Positions 1 to 11,900 of a DNA stretch of 64,000 nucleotides are shown here, one piece after another; the stretch's first letter is position 1, and each line of letters begins with the position of its first letter. The notes beneath the pieces are model-generated. The model was given only the letters and a program-made list of their open reading frames with translations. It did no database searches and was not told the DNA's origin. Source of the DNA: Fasciolopsis buskii (taxonomy: Eukaryota; Platyhelminthes; Trematoda; Plagiorchiida; Fasciolidae); NCBI GenBank assembly GCA_008360955.1, contig LUCM01009862.1:186001-250000 (forward strand), written 5' to 3'. Made by a program: the position numbers and the translations under genes.

Positions 1-134
1 CAATCGACTGCTGTGTGCGAAGAAAACGAGACATTCGAAATTTCTTGTGTCAACCCTGCTTTCATCCAGCCTTCCATTTGTACTCCAGTCTTATTCGGAT
101 GGGTGATGTTATGATAGTTACAGGTTTTTCTAGG

Positions 135-865
135 GAAGAGGTGCTCGAATTTCTCCGCATCACTAGAATTACCACATGAGTTGATCCTGACAGTCTATCT
201 TAGCTATTTTAAGGCGTGGTGCTGTGGCTCTGACGGATGTACTCACTCCTCTGATTAACTCACCATTAATCTCGTCTGCCATCCCTGATTTTTGGAGACC
301 CGACACTATTATTTCCATCCCAAAACCTAGTAGTTCTACTGCTTTAGCAAAACGCCTTCGTCCCATCGCTTTAACATCTTCTGGTCCTAAAATGACAGAA
401 AATGCTATACTTAAGCGTCTGCATTCTTCTATATATCCTCCTGATGACGATTTTCAGTTTGCCTATAAATCTAACAGATTCACTTTGGATGCTGTCGCCT
501 CCCTCATTCACCACATTTGTAGGTCCATAAGTGCACCAGTGAAATTTGTGCGTTGCACCTTTCTAGACCATTCGTCTGCATTTGATTATATCCCACGGTC
601 TCTTCTACTTCACAAACTGGAAACATTTGGTTATCCCACGCCTTTATTAGCATGGCTGTCTGATTACTTTACTAATCGAACCCAATGCACGCGAATGGGC
701 GGTAAAGTTTCGAAACCGTTGATCAACAACTCAGGAGTGCTACAGGGTGCTGTTCTTTCACCGTTTCTGTCCTCTTACATCAGAGACTTATCCACTAGCT
801 CCCGTTATCACCTGTTTAACTGTGTTGGTGGTTTTGCTCTCTCTCAAGCCATTTCCAACAACGAT
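135..865 (+). pseudogene. Non-LTR reverse transcriptase, fingers/palm fragment (inactive)
   Basis: The product would copy element RNA into DNA at the target site. Translation from 135 gives EEVLEFLRITRITT, then a TGA at 177-179 and VDPD. The reading then continues one frame over from about 191 (SILAILRRGAVALTDVLTPL), so a frameshift separates RT motif 0/1 from the rest. Next come PDFWRPDTIISIPKP, LRPIALTSSGPKM (motif 1/2), FQFAYKSNRFTLDAV (motif 3), FLDHSSAFDYIPR (motif A, first catalytic Asp region) and SGVLQGAVLSPFL (motif B). Motif C, normally a tyrosine/phenylalanine-Ala-Asp-Asp box, is replaced by CVGGFALSQAI, so both metal-binding aspartates are lost. There is no initiator ATG, because this is an internal fragment of a longer polyprotein. 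The frame runs into the gap at 866. Confidence 0.87.
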
Positions 866-1272
866 NNNNNNNNNNNNNNNNNNNNNNNNNNNNNNNNNNN
901 NNNNNNNNNNNNNNNNNNNNNNNNNNNNNNNNNNNNNNNNNNNNNNNNNNNNNNNNNNNNNNNNNNNNNNNNNNNNNNNNNNNNNNNNNNNNNNNNNNNN
1001 NNNNNNNNNNNNNNNNNNNNNNNNNNNNNNNNNNNNNNNNNNNNNNNNNNNNNNNNNNNNNNNNNNNNNNNNNNNNNNNNNNNNNNNNNNNNNNNNNNNN
1101 NNNNNNNNNNNNNNNNNNNNNNNNNNNNNNNNNNNNNNNNNNNNNNNNNNNNNNNNNNNNNNNNNNNNNNNNNNNNNNNNNNNNNNNNNNNNNNNNNNNN
1201 NNNNNNNNNNNNNNNNNNNNNNNNNNNNNNNNNNNNNNNNNNNNNNNNNNNNNNNNNNNNNNNNNNNNNNNN
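866..1272. other. Assembly gap (407 N)
   Basis: An unbroken run of N interrupts the reverse-transcriptase fragment. The missing stretch should hold the end of the palm and the start of the thumb (roughly 130 residues if the gap length is real). Gaps inside LINE copies are typical of short-read scaffolds, so the length may be only an estimate. Confidence 0.99.
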
Positions 1273-1727
1273 TCAGGAAGCTTCGGCACTACAAGGTGAA
1301 ACAAAGCACCGTATCTCGATTTGTATACAAATGTGCTTTTCCAGTCCTTCTTTACTATTCTTTTGTTATTCTTCCAGGTGTACTTAGAAAAACTTAAGTT
1401 CTTCGCCTGGTGCCATCAATTATTAGCCATGTGTCTTTCATGCCACTAACTGATTTTTCCCTCAATCTATGTGATCAGTACTTTTCAGCATGTGAGAAAT
1501 TTGCTCACAAAATTCTTTCAGATCACCCACATTCTCTGCACGACGATCTTTCAAAGAGCCGCTCTCATATTTCCACCCGATCTGCTTTACGTTCTATATC
1601 CTCTAGAATCAATATCGATAGGAACTCCACTGTCTCATATTTAGCACGCATTTTGACAAACCGTGACCGTGTTTTGACCGAATTCCTGAGCAACCTGTCG
1701 TATTGTGTTCTCATTATTCCTAGATGA
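1273..1727 (+). pseudogene. Non-LTR reverse transcriptase, thumb and C-terminal fragment
   Basis: This continues the element after the gap in one frame, with a single stop at 1395-1397. It reads LRHYKVKQSTVSRFVYKCAFPVLLYYSFVILPGV, then after the stop SIISHVSFMPLTDFSLNLCDQYFSACEKFAHKILSD and so on to YLARILTNRDRVLTEFLSNLS. The FPVLLYYS segment matches the thumb motif of CR1-like LINEs (hydrophobic run followed by a Pro-Gly turn). The Cys-Asp...Phe...Ala.Lys pattern and the closing YLARxLTxR segment are the usual C-terminal end of these ORFs in flatworm elements. The natural stop is probably near 1725, so the 3' UTR starts there. Degenerate and not expected to be translated. Confidence 0.82.
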
Positions 1728-1860
1728 GACTTTTCACTTTTGCGAGGTGATGAGTGTAATATTTTTCCTATTTTCGTTTTTTACCCTCATTTTTTGACTG
1801 AAATGTGACATTATTTTTGTACGCAAAAATCTATGCAATGCACTAAAATTAATCAGCCTG

Positions 1861-4800
1861 ATAATCCCCAGCAAACTGAAGCCCGACGAAGTACGGCAGT
1901 TAATAGTTTGCTTGCCTCAACTGGACCAACGTGATTTCAAGCAATATGACTGCTTCCTTTAGAATTTTTGCTATCAGGAGTCGGGCTTTAGAAGAAACAA
2001 AAGATCTGCGTTGAATGGATAAGTTGTATAGTTTTCACGCCTTTGCGTATTCCTTTTCTAAAGAAAACTCTACTATTTTCTTTTAAAAGAAAACTTTACT
2101 GATCTATAATAATTTTTGTCATCAAAGGCCGTTTTTTCTGCTTTAATTCCTTATGAAAAACGTAACATCCTTTGCACGCAGGATTCTGACTTAGAGTATT
2201 ATGTTTGCGAAAGGGTCCCCCACCGTCGTTATTGTTGCAAACTTTTGTCATACTTCGTTCCGCTCAATGAGACACCTGTCTTTACCTTTGTATGAACTGA
2301 CCTACCTTTTCAATGCAGTTAAGGGAGTACTTACGGATTTCTTTTATATTGTTGAAGAAACTTACCTGAGCCGGCGATTGTATTTCAAGCAACATGACAA
2401 AACTGTAGACACATAAACCTGGATGATGCTCAATAGTTTGTAACCGATTAGAGAAAGAGGCGAATTAAAACGGTGTAGCGTCATTTACAGAACTGTTGCT
2501 TCAAAAATTGGATCTCCTAAAAATAAGGAGATATCTAGGCACCCATCTTATTCAAATGAAACCGACAACCTGAGAATTTATGCGTTGTTTTCATTCTCAG
2601 CTTTGATGCCGTCTCATAAAGACATGAATAGATTTCAGTTGAGAAAGATTAATGATAATAAATCGTGATCGTTTAATACATAAGTGAACTGATGCAATTC
2701 TCTGATGACTCCCAATGACCTTCTGCCTCACTGAACTACTTGGCTTGACAGGTAAAGCAAAGTGGCTATGACATACGGTGTTTGGCACACACTGATTAAT
2801 AAATGGCATTAGGAACTTTCCAGTTGTGATAATTTACTGCACTCGCGGAATCCCAGGTTATATCGGTCGGTATTTTTATAACCATTTGAATTGGAAAGAA
2901 GCTACCAAGCTGCCTTCAAGATGAATAATACGAATGTGATTTACATGTCAATAGATAATTAAACATTCAATATGTACATGTCCATATACGTACACATATA
3001 CCAAGCTGCAACAACGAACTAGGATGAAAACATTGTTCTCATATAAAAAATGATTTGGAGCGCGCTGAACTAGATGCACTTTGAAGATAACACTGATTTT
3101 CAGCCTGTCAAGGGAGCAAAGGAAATGGGAAGAATTCAGCTGCAATTTACACAGTTGACTGAAAAGACCGAAAGTAAAAGAAATGACAGAAACGCTAGTA
3201 TTTTTGTAGTCTTTAGAAGATGCTTAAAACTTCTTTTTGTTCTTCGATAAAATTTTGCTGTAGGAAATAATTAATATTTGAGTAAGATTTGCCTACCGAA
3301 GTTAACGCTAGCGCACTACTAAATGCCTGGACCGATAACACCCCACCTAGGTAAACATTTTTCATTGAGACGGTGCTGTAAACGTCATCATTCTGTTCTT
3401 GGTTGTCACAGATAATGAAGAATGACTTTTAAAATCCAAACTGCGTACGATCGCGAAATTGAAAGTAATAATTTTTCAAGAAGCGCCGCTTTTTCTCTTC
3501 CTATCAAGCACCGTACAAGTAAGCCTATCCATTAAATTGATTATTACAAGGTAAGGAACAAAATGCGAAAGCATTAGCACGTAGAGAAGGTGTTAAATTA
3601 GATTTCCAATTTTGATTCAACAATCTCAATTTCTGAAGCTAAATTAATTATTTTTGAATGAGGATGAAAATTCTGAACCGCAGCTTAGGCCGACACTATT
3701 GATATCGACATTTGGGATAGCCTTCGCCTTACCAATGAAGTCTTTTGGACAACTGTATCAGATGAACAGCATGCATTTGTTCGGAAGAACTCGTGTACCA
3801 TGGCCGTTGGTTTCATCTAAAGTGGAACCCTTGTGTTGAGTAAATAAAACAATTTTCGCTGGTTTTAAACCAAGGAGGCCATTAGTTCAAGTATCTTCTG
3901 AAACCGACTGAATTTCATCGCAGAATATTTTTCGCTACTACAGTGAAGTGGTGCCACGAGAAACGACACAGAAAAAACCAGCAGTTTCTGTTAACTGAGC
4001 ACACTCAATGGTGTATACGTCACACACATTTACCTTTAATTTGGTACAACCGAAGTATAAATAACCGTCTTTTGCAATTATTGACCGTTCTTAAAGACAT
4101 GCAAATAAAGAAATGAATAGGAAGTCTAACATACTCCTGATAAAAAGTTACGTTACAATGGAGACAACGGAATAAGCATGCAAATATAAAAGCAAGCTAC
4201 GGAATATGTACTTTCTGGTTTGGGAGCTTTACGCATTTTCCAAGATGAATTTTAATCTCTGGGATTAGACCATTGTGGCAATTGAAAACCCTCCAACGTG
4301 AAATGTAAAATTGTCCTTTGTTCTGGATGTGTTTTAGTGGAGAGCAAAAATGAATTTAACATGAACAACCAAAAATAATTCCTAGTATCACACTAGTGAT
4401 GAGGAATAATTTAGTAACTAAAGTGAAGCTGAACAACAAAATCTTTTCCCCAACAATAATTAGACCAGTGTATGCGGCTATGTAGTTTCATTTCGACTCC
4501 ACCATGATGTACTTTTGAAAAACTGCGGCAGATGGATTCCGTGTACTTCTCTGAAGAAATATTGGTGATATACTGAAGACAACTGCAAAGTAAAGTAGGG
4601 ACAAAAAGTATACTTAATTTGCTGCTCTGCCATACATCCATGGAGAACTGGGTAGGTTTCTTTAATACAGATAATATGATGATTCTTGTATTTGACGACT
4701 AACCCATATGCATCTACAATCTACCGATATAATTGGTCCTTTGTGAATGCATTTACAAGTAAAAACGTTCACCTGAATAGTCAACAACAGAAAATGACCG

Positions 4801-5340
4801 CAGCCTAATCCCGCATTTCCCCTCTAACTATCAAGATGATTGCGTTGATTTAACGCAAATCCAGTGCGGTGTGAAACAAGCACCAATGTTCCGAAATTTG
4901 GAAACGACTGCTCTTATTCCCGCCAAGATAAATTTCTAGAAGCGAGAGCGCATTTAGGTGAATAATGGAAATGCCACATTTTACTGGCCAGGCTCGATTA
5001 GTTGGAACCAACCAGATGGAAACACAGAAATTACCGCTAGAAATGGTTCCAACTTCTATAATATCGACCTCCTTCTTTTTACGGGTCAGACAGGAAATAC
5101 CTAAATCGACTGACTAAAAATTTTGTTATCTTACTGCAGAAATCAGAGCATTTTCTTAAGCATTTGTCTGCTATGAGGTCCAGGGTTTTGAATATCGCAG
5201 ACTACAAAAAGTTACAATTCAGAATGGAAAATGCAAATTCTTATACGTCTCGGGTCTGAAGACAATCTCATCTTACTATTACGAGTTATCGCTGGAAAAA
5301 AAGTGTGACTGATGGGGAGGGTGTGGTCAAATTTTTCTAT
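1861..5340. other. AT-rich stretch without a supported gene
   Basis: Stops are frequent in all six frames and the open frames present are under about 80 codons, with no recognisable motif. One 17-nt segment near 1934 recurs with one mismatch near 2382, which is short enough to be chance or a remnant of LINE-associated sequence. Nothing else stands out. Confidence 0.6.
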
Positions 5341-5560
5341 CTATAGGTTTAGTTCCCGTCCACTTCGCTCATTCATTCTTTCTATAGAACCGCGCACTTC
5401 AGGAACAAGAGCAAGGGCCAGTGTGCCTTGACTCACTATTTGGCTACGAGTAATGGGGCTACTAATAATAATAATGATGATGATGATGATGATGACATTG
5501 ACCACGCAGCCAACAAAAGTTACTTGGAAATACCCTCTCCAACTTACCAACCCCTCCGCC
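5341..5560. repeat. Candidate interspersed-repeat end carrying a trinucleotide tract
   Basis: This stretch is richer in G+C than its surroundings and ends in a short microsatellite (AAT x4 then GAT x6). A unique-looking body followed by trinucleotide tandem units is how many LINE and SINE 3' ends look in flatworms. No ORF can be read through it. The family and strand are unknown. Confidence 0.35.
5464..5493. repeat. Trinucleotide microsatellite (AAT)4(GAT)6
   Basis: Four perfect AAT units pass directly into six perfect GAT units. This is the cleanest tandem repeat in the window. Confidence 0.97.
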
Positions 5561-8500
5561 GCTGACTACTTCCCCCTTTGGCAGCCTGCACCAAATCCTG
5601 ACATCATTCGATGACAAAATTACACGGAAAAGCTATTTTACGGTGAATGCAGGTAAATCAGAAATCCAATTCCTGATTGGTTTATTAATGAGTAATGAGA
5701 TCAGATTGCCATCAACTCAGTTCTTAAATCACAAAATGATTTTTAATGTCACTGTGAAAATAAGCGCCATTCGGAAGCTTCCCTCGAGAATCAAATCTTC
5801 TAATAACTTGTTCCATTCCTTTTATTGGTGGAAATATCCTCCATGAAACTAAGATTACATCCGACCGAACATACAATCCTTGTGCTGATACAAATTCTGT
5901 TTATTCTATCATCCTTTCAGAATTGTGTACAATTGTATAAAGGACTAGTGTTTCAAAAAATCTTTGTTCATCTTACCCGATGTATGGTACAATAAAATAA
6001 TTATCACACCAATGCGCTGTTTCAACGCTAAATTTCTCCGGTACGGCGTGACTCGTTATTGACTCCTAATTGAGCTCGTGCGTTCTTGAGCTATCCCATC
6101 AGCAGCTGAATATCACTTATCGTTGAAAGAAACATTATTGTACAAAATGTGAACAATATTTTATCAGTGGGCAAATTAAACAACCAAAACAAAACAGGAC
6201 GAGAACCAGGGTGATATTTGTCGCTAAGAATTTCCGTTCCGTATTTTTGAACGATAACCACACTTCTGGTTGTCGTTTGGAGAACTTTCTGCACATTTTG
6301 GTCAATTTAAAAGTTAAAAATTGCAATGGGTTTCATTTCACGTTTCCGAGAAACAGCTCTTTTGGAATCAACAGGAGATTGGAACAGGTGCTGAAGTTTG
6401 CGATTTTATTTCATTGGACTTCGTTTATGATAGTTTGTGTACAGTCGCAGTTTATGATAGACCTGTTAGTAACTGTTTCTTAGAGTTGGTGGAACTTTAA
6501 AAAGATTTTAACTTTCACTTCCGATAAACTAAGTAATTAGATGTTTCGCCCCCGATTAGGTTTGCGCTTTCACCACACTCACCTGGAAGACTATAGTTGA
6601 CCATTCTCATCTTCGTGAAGCGCTAAATAACCGTGGCATAACACAGAAAGGAAGTGGAAATGGCCGAAAAGAAAAATCTAGAAGCCTTGAATAAGCAATG
6701 ACAACATACCAGATTGACTGATTTCCAGTTAAACAGAGGACAACTGAAATGAAATAGGAATAACGTCACAGAACAAAAATCGGAATTCTCTTCTTCGCGA
6801 AGACATGCTGGTTAAGATGTACTCAATTGAGATCACTGTTATGTTTCCTCTTCCTGCCACTTGATCTCATCATTGTGTTTTATGTCCATTATTCAATCAA
6901 GCAGGTAAATATGACCTTGGATAATCTTTGTTTCGTTGTTTCTGCAATTCATCGGGGCAGAGGGTTCTCACATTGGAGTGTGATTGCACAAAACCGAATT
7001 GCAGAGAAGAGTAGACCAAAGCAGTTTATTTCAGTTCACATCTTACAAACAAGCCGAAATTCTTTCAGCAAGTAGTGAGTAACATGTTGTGTTTGCCAGC
7101 TGCCTGCACAAATTTCCCACATTTGCAATCGTACTTTGAATGTCATTTTGCCCAGTTCAGTCTGTCCGATCAATCAGGTTGAATAAGTTAAAATACTATC
7201 GCTGTTCTGTATTGATTGGCCAACGCACCTGATGGACATTGGGCTGATTTTTATCTCATTGGGAAGATGACACTGTGATTTTGTAATATCTTAATCTATA
7301 ATTATATTTGTCTACCAAGCCACTAGTTGGATCGTTCGTTAGTTAGACAAATCGATCGATTAAACGGGCAAACTTAATGTATGGAAGCCAAATATGTGAT
7401 GCCCTTGGTTACCATTAGGGCAACCCTAGTTAGGAACAGTATGACTTCAACAGATTCAAGACTCTGTAACGAGCAACTTTACACGTTTCCACTGCACTTA
7501 GCATCTTGGCGGTTTACAAGAAAGCTAATATTAACATAAAATTTTGTTTTAATTCATGCACGCACTGACCACTTGCCTGCCATGAGTTACCAACCCCCCA
7601 GTAGGTATGACTGCGCGGATCAATACTTTTCTTGTCAAAAGACTATAATATTTTCATTCAGATCGGTATGAGACGAAAACAGCTTTAAAGTTAACTCAGA
7701 GAATAACAACGTTTTTGACACACCCAAGTTTTGGGCGCGAAGGCTGCATATTGTCTTAGCTACTCATAGCCAGTCAGAACAAAACACCTCGTAATTTTAC
7801 TCTGTCATTTGGGTTCCTAAAGAATAAACGGGGACGATGTGAATTGAGGAATTGAATCAAATTCTACGCGAATGTAAAGTCTCAAGAAATTTCACACCTT
7901 TTGTTACCATGCAATAGAACAACTTCGAACACTTTTCTCGTTGCTAGGGTTTCTCACCATCGACATTCTATTGGCATGGTATTTCAGTTGGTTTTATTAT
8001 TGTTGTGATAGTTTGGCCGGAGCAGTCAGAAACGAACGTGAGAAGCGAAACAAACGTTTCTTGGTAACGTAACTCTTCAGTAGTTGCAGATTTAAAACAG
8101 TGGAGATATTGAATTCATGGGAAAACACCTTTGTAATCAGTCAGGGAGAGCAAACGCCAGTTGTTGAGGCAGCAAGCCAGGTCACGCAGCTACCTGTGGT
8201 TCCTAAATACTGTCCGTTTAAAATAACATTTGTTCTGCTAGGCCCTGCAATGCTGTCATATTTTGAGCTGCCCTCACAACAGACTAAGTCAGTTTTCATT
8301 AGCACGGACGTTATCTGTTGCGTGATCCGTATATTTTACTTCTGACGTGCACACGTGCAACAGTACACAAAAGTGTGATAGCTACTTTATGAATTACTCA
8401 AAAGTACTTATGTTTATGTCAACGAAAATGTGGTGCAATGAATAAATAATGTATGTCCATTGCCCAATGTTTGCACAGATTCCTATTTAGCAAGCCATAA

Positions 8501-8600
8501 TATAGTTAAGTGGAGAAGTTACGATGAAAAAAGAACCAATGCTGCCCAAGTTAATAATGGAAGCTATGGGGTCACTGGCATTACTTTTAATGCAAAGTTC
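5561..8600. other. AT-rich stretch without a supported gene
   Basis: Only short, mutually overlapping open frames (up to about 90 codons, for example 6211-6483 on the plus strand) with no recognisable domain. No tRNA-like box pair, tandem repeat or long inverted repeat was seen. Confidence 0.6.
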
Positions 8601-8689
8601 TTTAATTACCATCGCAATTCTCGCGCCGCCTGTTATAATTATTGTTATTATTTTTGTTTTGAATACAATTCTAATCATCATTGCAATCA

Positions 8690-8905
8690 TATTCAGCAAG
8701 GATAACACCATCAATACCATCATCATTACTATCCGAATCGTTATCATTCTCGTCGTTATGATCATCGTTACGCTGGTCATGATTATCATCACAATCACAT
8801 CATGATCGCCCTGGTCCTCCTACTCATTGGTGTCACCGTCCAAACCATTATCATTAACACCCGATTACTCACTACCATCACCATTTTCATTATCATTTAA
8901 TCACG
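8690..8905. repeat. Degenerate ATC/ATT-type trinucleotide repeat tract
   Basis: About 200 bp are dominated by imperfect ATC, ATT and ACC triplets. They give isoleucine/threonine-rich frames on the plus strand and Met/Ile-rich frames on the minus strand. The open frames of about 95-100 codons here are by-products of the repeat, which rarely makes stops, and should not be taken as genes. The impurity suggests an old microsatellite broken by point mutations. Confidence 0.85.
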
Positions 8906-8925
8906 ATTAACCTCGTCTTCCATCC

Positions 8926-11900
8926 ACTGAGCAGCATTAGAAGGACCGAGTAAATTTTACAGGTAACTTCACCGGTTCTCTTATGCCCTGGCGGAATTTA
9001 CAGTGAATAACAAGTTGTGCATTGCCGCTTTACAGCATTGGTCCAGCATTGTCATTGCACGGTTGCGCAAACCGTTTAACTTTTTCAGTAATATCAAAAG
9101 CTGTTAAGAAACAGGAATGAGAGAGCTCTAAAATACATGCATCCAAATGTTCTGTCAAGAACCCAGTGCTTGAAACATTGAACTTTGAAAATCCACAGGC
9201 CAAGTAATATCTTTCTACTGAAAACAGTACTATAGAGAATTCATGAAGAAATACTTCTATTACAAAAGGAATAATTGCAATAGATTTCACTTTGAATGAA
9301 GAGTGAACCAATATCAAAATAACAGAGCTGCTGAGACCGCAGTTGCTTTAATTTAGCCGGCTGCTACGAAAGGTCTTATAGATTAGAACCGTCTTCAAAA
9401 TTATTCAGATAATATCAATAAAACAAGGTGCTTGTTTAACCAACAAGATACTCTCCGTACCAGTAAAAACGCAACCTTATCGTGGAACCAGAAGATCAGA
9501 ATAATGGTAATGTCTATCCAAAGTCTTCCAATAGAATCCTTTCCACTGATGAAGAAAACCCGAACTCCAGCCAGAATTGGAGTAGGTTGGTATAAATGAA
9601 AACTCCTGGTGCTTAGGTTCAAAGAGGTAGAACCAATTATTACTTGAACAGTTACATGAAAATGAACAAAACATTTCACATTAATTGTCGTTACGGTCAT
9701 TAGCCTCGGAAAATGATAATAAAAATAGCTTATTTTTGGGTTCGTCCACTACGGCTACCAGATCCGTTTTCAGTGGAATAAAATTGCCCTGGTGACGATT
9801 TCTACTAAGCCCAAATAACCGGTCGGGCAGATCTATGACGCTTCATCGGCTACACATCTGAAATTATTAATGCATGATTAACCACTTGAGAAATAAATGC
9901 TTTGAAACAGAAAGGAGAAAATGCTAAAGCAGACAAATAATATTTGCAAATGAACGAGCAGTTTGTTCTATTAATGAATTTGGCGGAAAACTATAACCGC
10001 TCACTTCAGAGTAAATATTCAAGTTCTCCATTAAAAAGTTGGACATTTATGGCAGCCTGACTACCGCATTCCTTATTTGCTCTGGTTTCACAGTTTTTTA
10101 TCGTTTTCGCTAATAGTGATTGATGTAATCAGCCGGGCGGAAAGATAATGTGATTTTCTTCTCAAAAGATGACATCCCTTTTGTGTGTATGAAAAGTTGG
10201 TATTTTCACCGTGCACTTTCGGAGAAAAACCAGCGCACAGTAGTCAAGTAAACAGTGGCGTTTTCACAATTAGGTATTGTTTTGCACTGCTTTTTTATTG
10301 TTTCTGTCTACACGCTTGCCAAAGAAAACAAAAGGCTAGCTTGCAATGGGAATTTTCTGCCTTGTCATAGTAACGCTAAGCGAGCTCAAAGCCGTTGTCG
10401 ATGACAAAATTTCCTAAGAGATTCTCAGATTTATTCAAGTAAAATAAATATTTGATGACGAGAACATTTTAGCCCATGATCAGATTTTTGGGTAGAAATT
10501 ATAGGAGTTACAATTAACGTTATTAATTTTAAAGTCATTTATCCAAACGTGCAAAGGCTTGGTGGTTGTGGGTGTCAGTTCTTTAAACATAAACACGCGG
10601 GAGCCCAACTCAGAAGTGCAATAAACTCAAGATTAAAAATCGGTCTTGATTATTTTGCCTAGAATTAGCAACATCTAAGAGAATAGGGCATTTTTGTCAA
10701 ATATATTAATACAGTAGTCATGCATCCCAGCGGTTCCCTAGGACTAATGTTGTTGATGCATTCAAGGGCCAAAGAGTATCATAAGTAATTCCAAGGGTGA
10801 AATTCACCCTCCGGATATTATTTTTACTTCCTTGACCCTACTGATCTCAAACCAGATGTCTGTGAGTTTGCTTAAAGTTTCACAATAAAATTAGCGCTGC
10901 CTTGCACACAACAGATTACACCATTATTGTTATCATGGATCGAGACCAGCGAGATCTCATTAGAATCGCATCTGAACCATTAGAAACGTTAATGAATGCT
11001 ACATCCATTTATGTACCACATGGTGTTTCTTCAAAAGATAAGTATATCAGATGAGTGGTGCTAACTGCGAAACCGGTCTTTTTCATCTGGGAAAATTTTG
11101 TCACCTCATCCATATCAGAAATACACTAATGAGAACAACAGCAAGTTCTTCATCTAAGGTTCATATTATGCGCATTATTTGTTTAACATTCCTGGACATG
11201 CGTTTATTGAGTGCCTAAAGTAAACAGCTGGAAAAACTGCAATAAATGAAAGAAACATGTCGAGAAAAGTTTATCTTGGGAGATAGCACTACCTAGCCAA
11301 ATCAGGATACCTTACACATTTCATTCAATACCCGGATGCTATATTCAAGCCACGCAAATTTTGTTATTCTTGTGTACGATTCTTGCTATTTTGAATTCAG
11401 GAATGGCAAAACGTAATGTAACTTTACATGGATTGTTTTATAATGCACGCATCAAATCTGTCAGGACCGAATTGCCAAATGTTGTTCCACTTTTCTTGCA
11501 TTTATTCTACGCCTAATGATCAACGTATTATTTAATGAGCTCCGAAAAGGAACGCAGTTACCGGTTTTTTTCCCCGAGGCCGGTTTCAATCCTCTTGGCA
11601 TTTTATCAGATCGGGGATTATATTGAGGCCGGACAACATGCAGCTCTGAGATACTTGAAAGATTATTGTCGGACTAATCAGCTACCAGTCTGAGGTCGTT
11701 CATGTTATAATCTGAATCTGCACAGAAACTGTAATTTTTGCCTGGGTTACCAAGTTTCGTACAATTTTGTTAGCCTATATCGAACAATCTGGCACTGCAA
11801 TTTATTTAGTCATTAGCTATTTTTCCCGATCTATCTTCGGCAGATTAAAGTACAAAATCCGACGGTTCAAATGAGCCAATTGGGTTATCAAAATTCATAT

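Larger units (their letters stand above)
1..1860 (+). mobile_element. Decayed non-LTR (LINE) retrotransposon, 3' part, broken by an assembly gap
   Basis: This is the 3' portion of a LINE. The reverse-transcriptase region reads from about base 135 to the gap at 866, and the C-terminal thumb/tail region reads from 1273 to 1727. An AT-rich 3' untranslated stretch follows and ends near 1860 with an A-rich segment and no long poly(A). The order RT fingers, palm, thumb and 3' UTR is kept on the plus strand. The 5' end, including any endonuclease and first ORF, lies outside the window. A frameshift near 191, in-frame stops and the loss of the catalytic aspartates show that the copy is dead. The sequence style resembles CR1/Jockey-type elements of flatworms, but the clade is a guess. 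Identification as a non-LTR RT is firm. Confidence 0.88.

Noticed and set aside
816..1304. Frames crossing the N run
   Set aside because: Most of their length is unknown bases, so only the flanking reverse-transcriptase parts can be read.
8487..8805. Open frames of about 93-103 codons on both strands as membrane proteins
   Set aside because: They are produced by the ATC/ATT triplet repeat, which encodes hydrophobic runs and lacks stops.
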